A stretch of 40,066 bases of DNA from Mycobacterium interjectum (GCF_900078675.2 NZ_LT546237.1:576122-616187), one strand, 5' to 3'; positions 9,271 to 18,245 are shown, counted from the stretch's first letter. Numbers and translations are program-made. The notes: generated by a model from the sequence alone, not told the origin.

Positions 9271-10773
9271 ATGCGCATCGCGGGTAAGCCCTACCTGCAA
9301 CAGCTCTACCGCAATCGTTTCGGCCACGCTCGCGAGTCGCGGTTGGCAATTTGGGCCGTGTTGGTCCGCGACTTCTTCCAGGCATGGATCAGACGCAGCG
9401 ATACGGTGGTGGACCTCGGGTGCGGCTACGGTGAGTTCCTGAATCAGGTAAGCGCCGCACGCCGAATTGGCGTCGACCTGAACCCGGACAGTGCAGGCAT
9501 GCTTGAGCCCGGCATCGAGTTCCATCACCAGCGCGCCGACGACCTCGGTTTCCTCGCCGAGGCTTCCGTAGACGTGGTCTTCACCAGCAACTTGCTGGAG
9601 CACCTCCAAAGCAAGGAGGAAGTCGAGCGTACCGTCGCCGAAGTCCGCCGGGTGCTCAAACCGGGCGGCCATTTCATCGCGATGGGGCCGAATATTCGCT
9701 TCGTTGACGGCGATTATTGGGACTTCTGGGACCACACCGTTCCGATCAGCGATCGTTCACTCATCGAGTTGCTGGCGTCCTGCGACTTCGAGGTGGTGGA
9801 CAGTTATGACCGCTTCCTGCCGTACACGTCGTCCTCGCCGCTGCCGCAAGCGCCCTTCTTGGTGCGGTTGTATCTGCGTTCCAGGATTGCGTGGCCAATC
9901 TTCGGAAAGCAGTTCGTGATTCGCGCTCGCAAGCCCCGAACTGGACCCGACATCGGTGACCAGCGTTTGGTAAGCGTGGTGATCCCGGTCTACAACGAGG
10001 GCGAGAACATCCAAGTCTGCGTCAGGAGACTTGCCGAGGCGTTGGCAACTATCCCCCATGAGCTTCTGGTGGTTTACGACTTCGACGAAGACAGCACCCT
10101 GCCGGCGCTCGCCGCCATGGCCGATCGGCCGACTACCGTGCGACTCGTCCGAAACTCTTTGGGCAAGGGTGTGGCCAATGCGTTGATCGCCGGGTTCGCG
10201 GCCGCACGCGGCGACGTCGTCGTCACCAGCATGGCCGACCTTTCGGACCCGCCCTCGGTAATTCCATTGATGGCAGCCAAGATCCGTGACGAGGGTGCAG
10301 ACATCGTCAGCGGGTCACGCTACATGCCCGGCGGCTCTCAGACTGGCGGCCCTCGGCTGAAGACACTGATGTCGCGGACCGCCGGATTGAGCCTGCATTA
10401 CATGGGCGGGGTGCCGACCCACGATGCCACCACCAACTTCCGCGCCTACAGCCGGCGGTTTCTCGAGGACGTCGCAGTCGAGAGTGTACGTGGGTTCGAG
10501 GTGGGCCTGGAGCTGACAACGAAGGCGCATCTGCTCGGCTACCGAGTTGACGAGGTCCCCAGCAGTTGGACTGACCGAACGGCTGGTACAAGTAAGTTCG
10601 ACCTGGTCGGCTGGCTGCCCGCGTATCTGCACTGGTACGGGCTGGCCATGCGGGGCCCGCTGCTGCGGTGGACCGGTGGTGTGCTGACCTCGATCGGTGT
10701 GCTGCATTTCTTGCGGCGGCGCCGAAGTGATGATCTCCAGCCGGCTTTGACCACTAAACTCGATGTCGGCTAA
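9271..10773 (+). CDS. Fusion of a SAM-dependent methyltransferase and a family 2 glycosyltransferase
   Basis: A 500-residue two-domain protein. Residues 1 to about 220 are a class I methyltransferase: motif I VDLGCGYGEF at 47-56, then FTSNLLEHLQ and VLKPGGHFIAMGPN. Residues from about 230 are a GT2 domain of the dolichol-phosphate-mannose-synthase type: SVVIPVYNEGEN, then MADLSDPPS around 321-329 in the position of the metal/nucleotide-binding acidic motif, then GSRYMPGGSQ and a FEVGLELTTKAHLLGY segment. No strong membrane anchor is present. ATG 9271 is preferred because it begins the fold and has GGGG just upstream; the frame is open to 9205, inside the epimerase gene. It follows the epimerase by 29 bases, so it belongs to the same operon. 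A polyprenyl-phosphate sugar synthase linked to sugar methylation is a reasonable inference. Confidence 0.88.
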   Translation: MRIAGKPYLQQLYRNRFGHARESRLAIWAVLVRDFFQAWIRRSDTVVDLGCGYGEFLNQVSAARRIGVDLNPDSAGMLEPGIEFHHQRADDLGFLAEASVDVVFTSNLLEHLQSKEEVERTVAEVRRVLKPGGHFIAMGPNIRFVDGDYWDFWDHTVPISDRSLIELLASCDFEVVDSYDRFLPYTSSSPLPQAPFLVRLYLRSRIAWPIFGKQFVIRARKPRTGPDIGDQRLVSVVIPVYNEGENIQVCVRRLAEALATIPHELLVVYDFDEDSTLPALAAMADRPTTVRLVRNSLGKGVANALIAGFAAARGDVVVTSMADLSDPPSVIPLMAAKIRDEGADIVSGSRYMPGGSQTGGPRLKTLMSRTAGLSLHYMGGVPTHDATTNFRAYSRRFLEDVAVESVRGFEVGLELTTKAHLLGYRVDEVPSSWTDRTAGTSKFDLVGWLPAYLHWYGLAMRGPLLRWTGGVLTSIGVLHFLRRRRSDDLQPALTTKLDVG

Positions 10774-10886
10774 GCGAATTCGGGCAGGCGCCGATTTTCG
10801 GCGAGAGCGTTCCACGCTTTTATGGTGGTTCAGGTTTTGGGGCGCTGCGGCGGGACGGGTGGATTACACGAAGTCTCGGAGGATTC

Positions 10887-12404
10887 ATGACTTCATCTGA
10901 CGAGGGTACCGAGACGGCCGACCTAGCTACTTCCAAACCGAACGTTTTGAAAAACTGGCTCAGGGTGCCGTTCAAACCCTTATCGGGATGGCTGGCCGGC
11001 TTGTTCGCAGTTGGGACGCTAATCCGCATCCCGCAACTGGGGCACGGGCTCCACGAGATGCACGGTTTCCGTCAGGCCCAGACGGGATATGTGGCACTGG
11101 AATACGCTCGGCACGGCATCAACCTGCTGCACACACCGCTGCCGATTTTCGGGCCAAACAGCGATGTGCCGATGGAGTTCCCGCTAGCTCAAGCGTTTGG
11201 TGCGGTCCTGATTCGTCTAGGCGTTGCGCCGGATGCGGCGATGCGGACTGTCGGGTTGGCAGGATTTCAAGCCTCTGCAATTTTGCTGTCGGTGTTAATT
11301 CTGCGCTGGCACGGGCGGCTGGCCGCAATTGTCGTACTTGCGCTGTTTGAGTTCTCGCCGTTCGGATTAGCGTGGGGCGCAGCCGCGCTCGTCGACTTTC
11401 CTTCCGTCGCGTTCTCTCTCGGCATGGTCGTCGGCCTCGACGCGTGGTTTCGCACCGCTTCGCGTGTCGGACTTTTGTTGGGCGCGATGAGCGCGTGGTT
11501 GGCCTTCCTGGTGAAAGCCACTACTCCACCGGCGTGGTGTGTGCTTCTCGCGGTCTCTGCCGCGACGGCGTACCTCATAGCGCGGTCGTGGAGCCGCATC
11601 ATCGCCGGATTTCTAGTCGGCCCCATACCTGGCGCCGCGGCCGGGCTTTGGTGGGTTCGGTACGGCGACGCCGTGAAGAACCGCAATCCGTTGACGCAGT
11701 TCTTGACCAGCGCCAGTTTGAACGACTGGAATTTTGGGACGCTTGACCAGCGCCTTGACCTACGTGCCTATGAGCCAATTGTCGTACGGATCAACAGTGA
11801 AATCGCGGGGCCGTTGGCGTTAGGAATGGTTCTCGCTGTGCTCGGGATCATTCTGGCGCCGACGAGGATTGAGCGCATTCGCCGCGCTGGCTGGCTCGCC
11901 ACCGCTGCGTCCGCGCCGCTGTTGTTTTTAAACCTATACCACGTGCACAGCTACTATCTGATTGCGGTCTTCCCTGCGATCATCGCCGGCGTCGGGATTG
12001 CGATAGTTGCTCTTTCTCAACGAATCCGCGCGAATACTGCATGGGTCGCGGCAGCCGGAACCGTACTGATCGTCCTGGGTTCAGCTGTCCCCCAAGACGT
12101 GATGCAATGGCTGAGATCACCAGCACCGGACCCTGGCGGCGAGCGTATACGGGCCGCGACCCACAGCAATGATTTGATCCTCGTCGTGGGGTGCGATTGG
12201 GACCCCACAACCCTGTATTTCGCTGATCGACGCGGATTAATGCTGCGCGACAACAAGCTTGACGTGTGGACCCATGCGAACGTCAACGACTATCGCTATC
12301 TGTTCAGCTGTGATCCGGCGCTACCCGTGGCCAAGTATGTCCCAGCCGGCCACACGGTGATCCCGACATCAGAGCCTGGTTTGTGGCGAATCACGAAATC
12401 TTGA
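10887..12404 (+). CDS. Polytopic membrane glycosyltransferase, GT-C/ArnT-like
   Basis: A 505-residue membrane protein with roughly ten hydrophobic segments and a hydrophilic C-terminal domain after about residue 400. The first extracytoplasmic loop has the conserved-looking stretch LHEMHGFRQAQTGY near residue 52, in the place where GT-C enzymes of the family 39/83 type keep their acidic catalytic residue. Such enzymes transfer a sugar from a polyprenyl-phosphate donor on the outer face of the membrane. The ATG at 10887 has a good GGAGG five bases upstream. It follows the fusion protein by 113 bases and could share its transcript. The fusion's GT2 domain is a plausible source of the lipid-linked donor. 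The exact family is uncertain. Confidence 0.75.
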   Translation: MTSSDEGTETADLATSKPNVLKNWLRVPFKPLSGWLAGLFAVGTLIRIPQLGHGLHEMHGFRQAQTGYVALEYARHGINLLHTPLPIFGPNSDVPMEFPLAQAFGAVLIRLGVAPDAAMRTVGLAGFQASAILLSVLILRWHGRLAAIVVLALFEFSPFGLAWGAAALVDFPSVAFSLGMVVGLDAWFRTASRVGLLLGAMSAWLAFLVKATTPPAWCVLLAVSAATAYLIARSWSRIIAGFLVGPIPGAAAGLWWVRYGDAVKNRNPLTQFLTSASLNDWNFGTLDQRLDLRAYEPIVVRINSEIAGPLALGMVLAVLGIILAPTRIERIRRAGWLATAASAPLLFLNLYHVHSYYLIAVFPAIIAGVGIAIVALSQRIRANTAWVAAAGTVLIVLGSAVPQDVMQWLRSPAPDPGGERIRAATHSNDLILVVGCDWDPTTLYFADRRGLMLRDNKLDVWTHANVNDYRYLFSCDPALPVAKYVPAGHTVIPTSEPGLWRITKS

Positions 12405-12461
12405 CTCGGCGATGGCCGAGGACTGCCAAAACCGGTCAGTCGCAGTGGAAAGGCGCGTTAT

Positions 12462-12775
12462 TTGGGGCTTGGTGGGGCGTCGTTGACGCTTCTTGACGAT
12501 CTGCGGCTCGGAGCCGCTGTTGGTGTCGCGCGGTACTTCGATCTCGACTGGGCCGACCTCGATGAGCACCGCCTTTGCCCGGGTGCCGTTGCGGGAGTTC
12601 CCGCTGCCGCGGCCGGCGGGGTCGTGCTTGCCGGAACCCAGGTGCTCGGTCATCTCGGCATCCGGCGCGGTCTCGAGCAGGGTTCGTGGCCAACTGATTC
12701 AGCAGCCCATTCGGGCCGACCACCTCGTACGCCTCGGTCCTTCGCTTGGGCCAGCAGCTGCTCAGCCAGGGGTAC
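12462..12775 (-). pseudogene. Truncated IS256-family transposase remnant
   Basis: On the minus strand, pieces of the N-terminal part of a mutator-type (IS256 family) transposase can be read in shifting frames. They are AEQLLAQAKDRGV, then VVGPNGLLNQL, then LLETAPDAEMTEHLGSG, then KHDPAGRGSGNSRNGTRAK, and lastly VEIEVPRDTNSGSEPQIVKK. Two frameshifts (near 12735 and 12690) and loss of similarity after KKRQRR, where the DDE catalytic domain should begin, show that it is dead. No terminal inverted repeats or target duplications could be found. It marks a past insertion within the glycan island, immediately after the GT-C gene. Confidence 0.88.
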
Positions 12776-12877
12776 GGAAACAAACAAGCTAGACGAGCGC
12801 ACTATCGACTCTGTCTGCGCGAACTCCTCGGTCGCGCACCACGAACCGTCGGTGTAGCACCGGCGGCCCGTCCAGCG

Positions 12878-13636
12878 TTAACGTCGCGACGATTCCGGCG
12901 GTTTGATGAGGATAGCTTGTCCTCCGGTCGCCAGCCGCAGAATCTGCAGCCCTCTTTCTTCGGCAAAACGGTCGTAACCGATCTTCTGCTGGTAGTGACG
13001 TGGCCATCCGTAGTCGTCCATGACGACGATGCCGAAGGGCGAAATCTTGGGCCAGAAATACTCAAGCGCCGCGATTTCCGGGGCCATGCAATTCATGTCG
13101 AGATGCAGGTAGGCGATTTTTTCGCTGGTGACGTCTCCAAGCGTATCGGGAACCGGGCCGCGAACCAGCCGGACGAAATCCATGCCGGCGAAGTTCTTTT
13201 TCACCTGCTCGAAGCAGTCGGAGTAATCCATGTAGCCGGCGTGCGACGCCTCCTCCGGCGTCAGCTTGGACCGGTCAAATCCCTTGAACGTATCCAGGAG
13301 CCAGAAGCGCTTGCCGAGGCGGATGAAGTTGGTATGCGTGATGACCGCCATCGCCGTTCCACCGCGGTCGACCCCGCATTCGACGAAGTCACCTTCGATC
13401 GCGGAGGCGTGGTTGGCGGCCCAGCACAGAACATGGATGCGCCAGCGGACATTCCACCTGCCGAACGACCCGGTGGACTTTGCGGCCGCGTAGACACGCT
13501 TGAAGTGTTCTGTGTTGCGGAAGTCCGCATTGGTTGTTGTGAAGAGCCCGTCTTCGTAAAAGCTCGTCCGCAACCGCCGCACCATGAAGAGGCTGTTGGC
13601 GATCGGGTGTGGCAGGTTTTGGATGAAGCTTCGCAC
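12878..13636 (-). CDS. TylF/MycF-family O-methyltransferase
   Basis: A 252-residue methyltransferase of the macrocin O-methyltransferase (TylF) family, which methylates sugar hydroxyls with a metal ion and SAM. The SAM-binding segment is DFVECGVDRGGTA. It is followed by LLDTFKGFDRSKLTPEE and by two acidic segments, LHLDMNCMAPEIAALEYFW and VVMDDYGW, which carry the expected metal ligands. The start is GTG 13636, with AAGGGAG four bases upstream. A longer frame back to 13771 is open but has no ribosome site and adds sequence unlike the family. It is the only intact minus-strand gene in this part of the island and is transcribed away from the GtrB gene. A role in O-methylating a glycolipid sugar is inferred from context. 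Confidence 0.85.
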   Translation of the reverse strand: MRSFIQNLPHPIANSLFMVRRLRTSFYEDGLFTTTNADFRNTEHFKRVYAAAKSTGSFGRWNVRWRIHVLCWAANHASAIEGDFVECGVDRGGTAMAVITHTNFIRLGKRFWLLDTFKGFDRSKLTPEEASHAGYMDYSDCFEQVKKNFAGMDFVRLVRGPVPDTLGDVTSEKIAYLHLDMNCMAPEIAALEYFWPKISPFGIVVMDDYGWPRHYQQKIGYDRFAEERGLQILRLATGGQAILIKPPESSRR

Positions 13637-13947
13637 TGATCTCCCTTGACCTTGTGCCCAGCTCGCCAAGACGTGGGCGGCTACCGGGCGGCCGGGCAAC
13701 AGAATGCGACGATACTTGACTCTCGGGAGGTTGGCGTGGGAACAGGCCGCCCGGAGCGCCGTGGCGACCAAATCGACTCGGGAAACGCCGCCGTGTCCGG
13801 CGTCGCAGAGGCGATCGAAGCATCCTCCCTGCTCAGAACGGCACCGCTGCGCCTGTCCGTGACCGTGTTGTTACCGTCCGTTGAAATCGGCGCGCGAGAA
13901 TCTCGAAAGTCGCACGCCAAGCGAACCTGAGATTTACATTAACGCCC
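13637..13947. promoter_or_regulatory. Divergent intergenic region
   Basis: These 311 bases separate the minus-strand TylF-type gene from the plus-strand GtrB-type gene. It must hold promoters for both directions if each is a transcription unit start. Short open frames on both strands (for example 13646-13930 +) look like chance products of high GC. No clear operator repeat or promoter motif could be singled out. Confidence 0.35.
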
Positions 13948-14955
13948 ATGACTGTGTTGGTTCGTCCGGCAGTCTCGGTGGTGGCACCGTGCTACGACGA
14001 AGAGGACGTGCTGCCGCTGTTTCTGCGCCGGGTCGGGGGTGTGTTGGATTCATTGGGCGGGAGCGGCGAGTTGGTCCTGGTCGATGATGGTTCGAGCGAT
14101 CGGACCTGGGAAATTATCGAAAAGGCGGCCGTCGAAGATTCCCGGGTCGTCGGGGTCCGGCTGATGCGCAACCATGGGCATCAGCTCGCGCTCACTGCGG
14201 GGCTGAGCGTGTGCCGCGGCGACCGTGTGTTGGTCATCGACGCCGACCTGCAGGATCCGCCCGAGCTGTTGCCCGACATGATGGCGTTGATGGACGAGGG
14301 TGCCGACGTCGTCTATGGACAGCGCCGCCGGCGTGAAGGCGATGGAATGCTCAAGCGGGCGACCGCTGCAATCTTCTACCGGGTTATCGGCCGCATGACT
14401 GACGTTGAAATACCCTGCGACACAGGCGATTTTCGCTTGATTTCGCGTCGTGTGCTGGACCTTCTGATCGCGATGCCTGAACGTCACCGGTTCGTCCGGG
14501 GAATGGTGTCGTGGATCGGCGGCAAGCAGGTGCCGCTGGTCTATGATCGTGACGCGCGGGCGGCGGGTGAGAGTAAGTATCCATTCGCAAAGATGGTGCG
14601 ATTCGCAGCTGACGCCATCACGTCGTTTTCGATGGTCCCGCTCAGGTTGTCGGTGATACTGGGCTGGGTGATGGCGGCCATTGGTTTCGCCGCCGCCATC
14701 AACTCGATCCGCGGCGCCCTCCTTGGTCAGACGGTTCCCGGTTGGAGTTCGCTGATGGCCGCGATCGGCCTGCTGACGGGTGTGCAATTTTTGATGCTCG
14801 GCATCATTGGAGCCTATCTGGGGCGCATGTATGACCAGAGCAAGGGACGGCCGCTGTTTCTGATCCGCGACATGGTGGGGGGCGTCGACGGCTCCGTCGC
14901 CGCCGCGGACCGAGCGGGCGCTATGTACGCCGGGCCGCCCAAGCCGTCCGCGTAG
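13948..14955 (+). CDS. GtrB-like polyprenyl-phosphate glycosyltransferase (GT2)
   Basis: A 335-residue inner-membrane GT2. The cytoplasmic catalytic domain has VSVVAPCYDEEDVLPLF at the N-terminus, VLVDDGSSDRTWEII, and the metal-binding D98-A-D100-LQDPPE. The C-terminal part has two hydrophobic helices (around residues 230-255 and 270-295), as in GtrB/bactoprenol glucosyltransferases. It charges undecaprenyl- or decaprenyl-phosphate with a sugar from a nucleotide donor. The next gene encodes the matching GtrA-type flippase eleven bases on, and a second GT2 follows, forming a compact three-gene unit. The start is ATG 13948. Confidence 0.9.
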   Translation: MTVLVRPAVSVVAPCYDEEDVLPLFLRRVGGVLDSLGGSGELVLVDDGSSDRTWEIIEKAAVEDSRVVGVRLMRNHGHQLALTAGLSVCRGDRVLVIDADLQDPPELLPDMMALMDEGADVVYGQRRRREGDGMLKRATAAIFYRVIGRMTDVEIPCDTGDFRLISRRVLDLLIAMPERHRFVRGMVSWIGGKQVPLVYDRDARAAGESKYPFAKMVRFAADAITSFSMVPLRLSVILGWVMAAIGFAAAINSIRGALLGQTVPGWSSLMAAIGLLTGVQFLMLGIIGAYLGRMYDQSKGRPLFLIRDMVGGVDGSVAAADRAGAMYAGPPKPSA

Positions 14956-14965
14956 GCGGGGCCCG

Positions 14966-15478
14966 ATGAGCCTCGACGCCTTCGCAGGGGACGGGGAGCA
15001 GATTCGTCCGCCAGCGGGAATGACCGGTGTTCCCGGCCCGCTGTTTCGGTTGATTCGCGATCAGCGGGTCGCTTTCCTCCTCGTCGGTGGCATGAACACC
15101 GCAATCGGAGCGGTTTGGTTCATATTGTTCTTGTGGCTCTTCCCTCGGGGAGCAGCCGGATATCTGAGTGCACTGGTATGCGCACACATTGCTGCCGTGC
15201 TATGCGCCTTCGTCCTCTATCGCAAGTTCGTCTTTCGGGTAACCGGTCATGTGGTTCGCGATCTAGCCAGGTTCGAGGTGGTCAATCTGTCGACTCTGGG
15301 CTTCAATTTCGTGACGCTGCCGGTGCTGGTGGAGGTCTTGGGCTGGCCGGTGTTGGCCTCGCAGTTCGCGATCGCTGGCGTGACCGTGGTGTACAGCTGG
15401 TTTGCTCACCGCGGATTCTCGTTCCGCCGCAGCCCCGCTGAGCTCGGCCTGACTGAGCAACTGCAAGGCGATTCGTGA
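14966..15478 (+). CDS. GtrA-family membrane protein, putative polyprenyl-phosphate-sugar flippase
   Basis: A 170-residue protein with four hydrophobic helices after a polar N-terminus of about 30 residues, the usual GtrA layout. The first helix segment RVAFLLVGGMNTAIGAVWF and the loop YRKFVFR before the third helix are typical. The C-terminal WFAHRGFSFRR is the familiar basic end. GtrA proteins are thought to flip polyprenyl-phosphate sugars made by GtrB across the membrane. It lies between the GtrB-like gene and another GT2, and its stop overlaps the next start as GTGA. Confidence 0.88.
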   Translation: MSLDAFAGDGEQIRPPAGMTGVPGPLFRLIRDQRVAFLLVGGMNTAIGAVWFILFLWLFPRGAAGYLSALVCAHIAAVLCAFVLYRKFVFRVTGHVVRDLARFEVVNLSTLGFNFVTLPVLVEVLGWPVLASQFAIAGVTVVYSWFAHRGFSFRRSPAELGLTEQLQGDS

Positions 15479-16392
15479 CGCCACGGGTATCGGTTGTCGT
15501 TCCTTCGTACAACAGTGTCGCCTTCATCGACGCCACCATGCGTTCGATTTTGACCCAGAGCTTCACCGATTTCGAGTTGGTGGTGTCTGACCACAGCTCG
15601 AATGACGGCACCTGGGAAGTGTTGCAGCAATTTACCGCCGACCACCGGGTTCGGTTGAGCCGGTTGGCTTCTGGTGGCGGTGGGCCAGCGAATTTCAATG
15701 CCGTCACTAATCTGGCGACGGGCAATTTCATCAAACTGGTCTGTGGCGATGATTTGCTCTCGCCGGACAGCCTGGCCGAACAGGTGGCGGCGTTGGACGC
15801 GCACCCGGCGGCAGTGATGGCCGCCAGCCCGAGGGACGTCATCGATGCTGCGGGAACGACGGTGCTGCGCAACCGTGGCTTGGCCGGGCTCCGCGGTGAG
15901 GTCGATGGCGCCGAGGCTATCCGGCGGACTGTGGTGGCCGGGACGAACATCTTCGGCGAGCCGGCGTCGGTGTTGTTTCGGCGTGCGACATTGGCCGATG
16001 CGGGCGGCTGGGACGGTCGCTACCCCTACCTGATTGACCAGGCGACCTACTTCGCGGTGCTGCTGCGCGGAACACTCGTCGCGGTGCCCCGCTCACTCGC
16101 GGCATTCCGGGTCAGCCAATCTCAATGGAGTGTGCACTTAGTGCGTGCGCAGGCTGAGCAGACCATCGGCTTCACCCGCGAGTTCGCTGCCGCGCACCCC
16201 GGTCTAATTGGTCGGCGCCACCTTCTCGTCGGCGAGATGAGGGCTCATGTGAATGCCGTCGGTCGCCGCGCGGTTTACCGCTGGCTCGGACGGCGGATGC
16301 GCCACATCGGCAATGACAACGACGACTGCGGCGCTAGATCCGTGAACGCGGGCGTCGACGAGGTCGGCAAGGCAGACAAGCCTCGGCGTTGA
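15475..16392 (+). CDS. Family 2 glycosyltransferase
   Basis: A 305-residue soluble GT2 with VSVVVPSYNSVAFIDATM at the N-terminus and CGDDLLSPDSL near residue 98 as the nucleotide/metal-binding acidic motif. A DQATYFAVLLRG segment near residue 183 lies in the acceptor region. It starts at GTG 15475, overlapping the GtrA stop by four bases, so it is translationally coupled. No membrane helices are obvious. The last 25 or so residues are polar and low in similarity to the family. It would add a sugar to the growing glycan on the cytoplasmic side; donor and acceptor are unknown. In gtr-type clusters the third gene is usually the specific transferase, but that one is normally a large membrane enzyme, which here could be the next gene. 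Confidence 0.87.
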   Translation: MTPRVSVVVPSYNSVAFIDATMRSILTQSFTDFELVVSDHSSNDGTWEVLQQFTADHRVRLSRLASGGGGPANFNAVTNLATGNFIKLVCGDDLLSPDSLAEQVAALDAHPAAVMAASPRDVIDAAGTTVLRNRGLAGLRGEVDGAEAIRRTVVAGTNIFGEPASVLFRRATLADAGGWDGRYPYLIDQATYFAVLLRGTLVAVPRSLAAFRVSQSQWSVHLVRAQAEQTIGFTREFAAAHPGLIGRRHLLVGEMRAHVNAVGRRAVYRWLGRRMRHIGNDNDDCGARSVNAGVDEVGKADKPRR

Positions 16393-16709
16393 CGCCAGTT
16401 TCGCTTTCTCCCCCCACTGTCAGCGAAGGGGCTGGTGGTGCGCTAACGCGCTTGCCGACCGCGGCCCAAAGCAGTAGCGATCGTGGAGGCGTACAACAAC
16501 TTTCACCATCACCTTAGCCTGCGGCAGCGCGATAACCGGATCCGAAGCAGCGCTCGTGAGTTGAGGGCCAGATTTTGTCCCGGACGCCGGTCGAATCCTT
16601 CATATGCCGATCGTCTTGGATGGGATCGGGTTAAACTTCCGAGCGGCTGAGCTGGGGGCGGAAGCGGAATCTGCTCCGCCGTCGGCTGGAGGAGACCCAA
16701 GGAGATTCA
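16393..16709. other. Intergenic stretch, nothing certain
   Basis: These 317 bases separate the GT2 gene from the GT87-like gene. A short frame near 16482 reads VEAYNNFHHHLSLRQRDNRI, which loosely recalls the end of an integrase-type transposase, but it is too short to claim. The end of the stretch, CCCAAGGAGATTCA, is the ribosome binding site of the next gene. Promoter motifs were not identified with confidence. Confidence 0.35.
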
Positions 16710-18245
16710 GTGAAACGACTCCTCGATGTGATGCGGGGTGCGGTCTCGCCGGCTCGGGAACTGATTGCGGCGGTTGCGGGTCAGTCCGAACGCACCATCT
16801 TGCTCGGCGCTGTCCTGCTGGCGTCGGCGGTCTCGCTCGCGACGGGTGTTGTTCTCGCGCAGTACTACTCGGTCGACGTGCTTTCCTCCCTGATCAACTT
16901 CGTCCCAGAGGACTGCTACCTCGATTGGCCCATGAAGGTGGGTCGGCACTGCTTCAGCGACTATTCGATAACGATGAGCCTTGGGATGGCGCCTGACCCC
17001 TGGAAGCCCTACCCGTTGTACATTCCGCCTGACTTCAAGCCGGCTACCAGCAACTACTTGCCGGCCGGGATGGTGCCGCCGGTCATCTTCGGGTATTTGG
17101 GTAAATGGCTGGGCGCGCCGCGACTCGGATTGTTCGGCTACCTGCTCGTATTGACGGTCGCGGTCTTTACGCCCGCCGTATGGGCGGCTCGCGGTGCGCG
17201 GGGCCTAGAACGGGTACTGGTTTTCGTGGCGTGCGGCGCTGCAGCCATTCCGGCGTGGGTCGTAATCGATCGAGGCAACGTGGTGGGGTTCGTAGCGCCG
17301 ATCGCGTTGGCTTTCCTGGTCGCGCTCTGCCGACAGCGATGGGGCCTGGTCGCGGTCATGGTGGTCCTGGCCGCGCTGGTGAAGCCACAGTTCGGCGTGC
17401 TGGCTGTCGCGCTTTTCGCGGCCCGGCGATGGCGGTTGGGTGGCATCGCGCTCGCCGGGATCGCGGTCTCCAATCTGGCCGCGTACCTGCTGTGGCCGCG
17501 TGACTTTCCGGAGACAATATTGCGGTCCATCCGCAACAGCCTCGGTTACGGTAGCGCTGTTCGCCAGGCGCTTGTCGCGAACTCCAACGTGTCCTTCGGG
17601 AAGGCGTTCCTGATGGTCCCCGACGGCATCAAGGCCCGTGAAACCGGCGGCACGGTACCGGAGGGCTTCCTTGCCGGTCCGCGATCGATGATCGGGTATG
17701 TCGTCGTCGTCGTGGTCGTCGTGTCGGTTTTGGCACTTGGGCGGCGCATCCCTCCTGTCATGGTGGGCATCGTCCTGGTGGCCACGGCTTCCCTCTTCCC
17801 AGCCCTGACCAACCCCTACTACTTGATCTTCGTTTTGCCAGTTGCCGCGCTGGTGGTCCGGGATCCGGGCGGACCGCCGGGAACCGGGATTTTCGACGGG
17901 CCCGCGACTGATGGTGGCCATCGTCGTGTAGTCGGTATTTGCGTCAGTCTGGCGGCGGCACTTTGCATCGCGCAGATCGCGCTGCCTGGCCCGCCGCGGC
18001 TGGTCCCGGATAATTTTGGACCGATACGGGCCCACGTTGTGACGCTAGTTGTCAGCAGCACGGTGTTCCTCGCGCCGCTCCTCTGGCTGGTTACATGCGC
18101 GGTGATTATTGTCTCGTACGCGCGGCGTCCGGCTCCCTTGCGCCGCGCCGACGACCCGGCTCGGGAGGCTCCGCCGGATGACCCTCGCGGCACCTCGGGT
18201 ACATCGAAGTCAATCACAGGATCCTCGTCACCATGGCCGGCGTAA
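16710..18245 (+). CDS. Polytopic membrane glycosyltransferase, GT87 (DUF2029)-like
   Basis: A 511-residue protein with about ten membrane helices. The first extracytoplasmic loop (residues 50-110) is rich in aromatic and acidic residues. IDRGNVVGFVAPIALAFLVA near residue 190 followed by LAALVKPQFGVLAVALFAARRW near 225 is the typical GT87 pair, seen in actinobacterial polyprenyl-phosphate-mannose-dependent mannosyltransferases. It would act on the outer face of the membrane. GTG 16710 has AAGGAG about seven bases upstream. The C-terminal 35 residues are polar and proline-rich. By position it may use a lipid-linked sugar supplied by the GtrB/GtrA pair; this is inference. Confidence 0.78.
   Translation: MKRLLDVMRGAVSPARELIAAVAGQSERTILLGAVLLASAVSLATGVVLAQYYSVDVLSSLINFVPEDCYLDWPMKVGRHCFSDYSITMSLGMAPDPWKPYPLYIPPDFKPATSNYLPAGMVPPVIFGYLGKWLGAPRLGLFGYLLVLTVAVFTPAVWAARGARGLERVLVFVACGAAAIPAWVVIDRGNVVGFVAPIALAFLVALCRQRWGLVAVMVVLAALVKPQFGVLAVALFAARRWRLGGIALAGIAVSNLAAYLLWPRDFPETILRSIRNSLGYGSAVRQALVANSNVSFGKAFLMVPDGIKARETGGTVPEGFLAGPRSMIGYVVVVVVVVSVLALGRRIPPVMVGIVLVATASLFPALTNPYYLIFVLPVAALVVRDPGGPPGTGIFDGPATDGGHRRVVGICVSLAAALCIAQIALPGPPRLVPDNFGPIRAHVVTLVVSSTVFLAPLLWLVTCAVIIVSYARRPAPLRRADDPAREAPPDDPRGTSGTSKSITGSSSPWPA

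Noticed and set aside
13646..13930. 94-codon open frame in the divergent region
   Set aside because: No family resemblance, arginine/glycine-rich shadow composition, and it occupies the promoter region of two divergent genes.
16480..16600. Possible integrase-type transposase end (VEAYNNFHHHL...)
   Set aside because: Only about 20 codons loosely recall the family; no inverted repeats or further fragments nearby.
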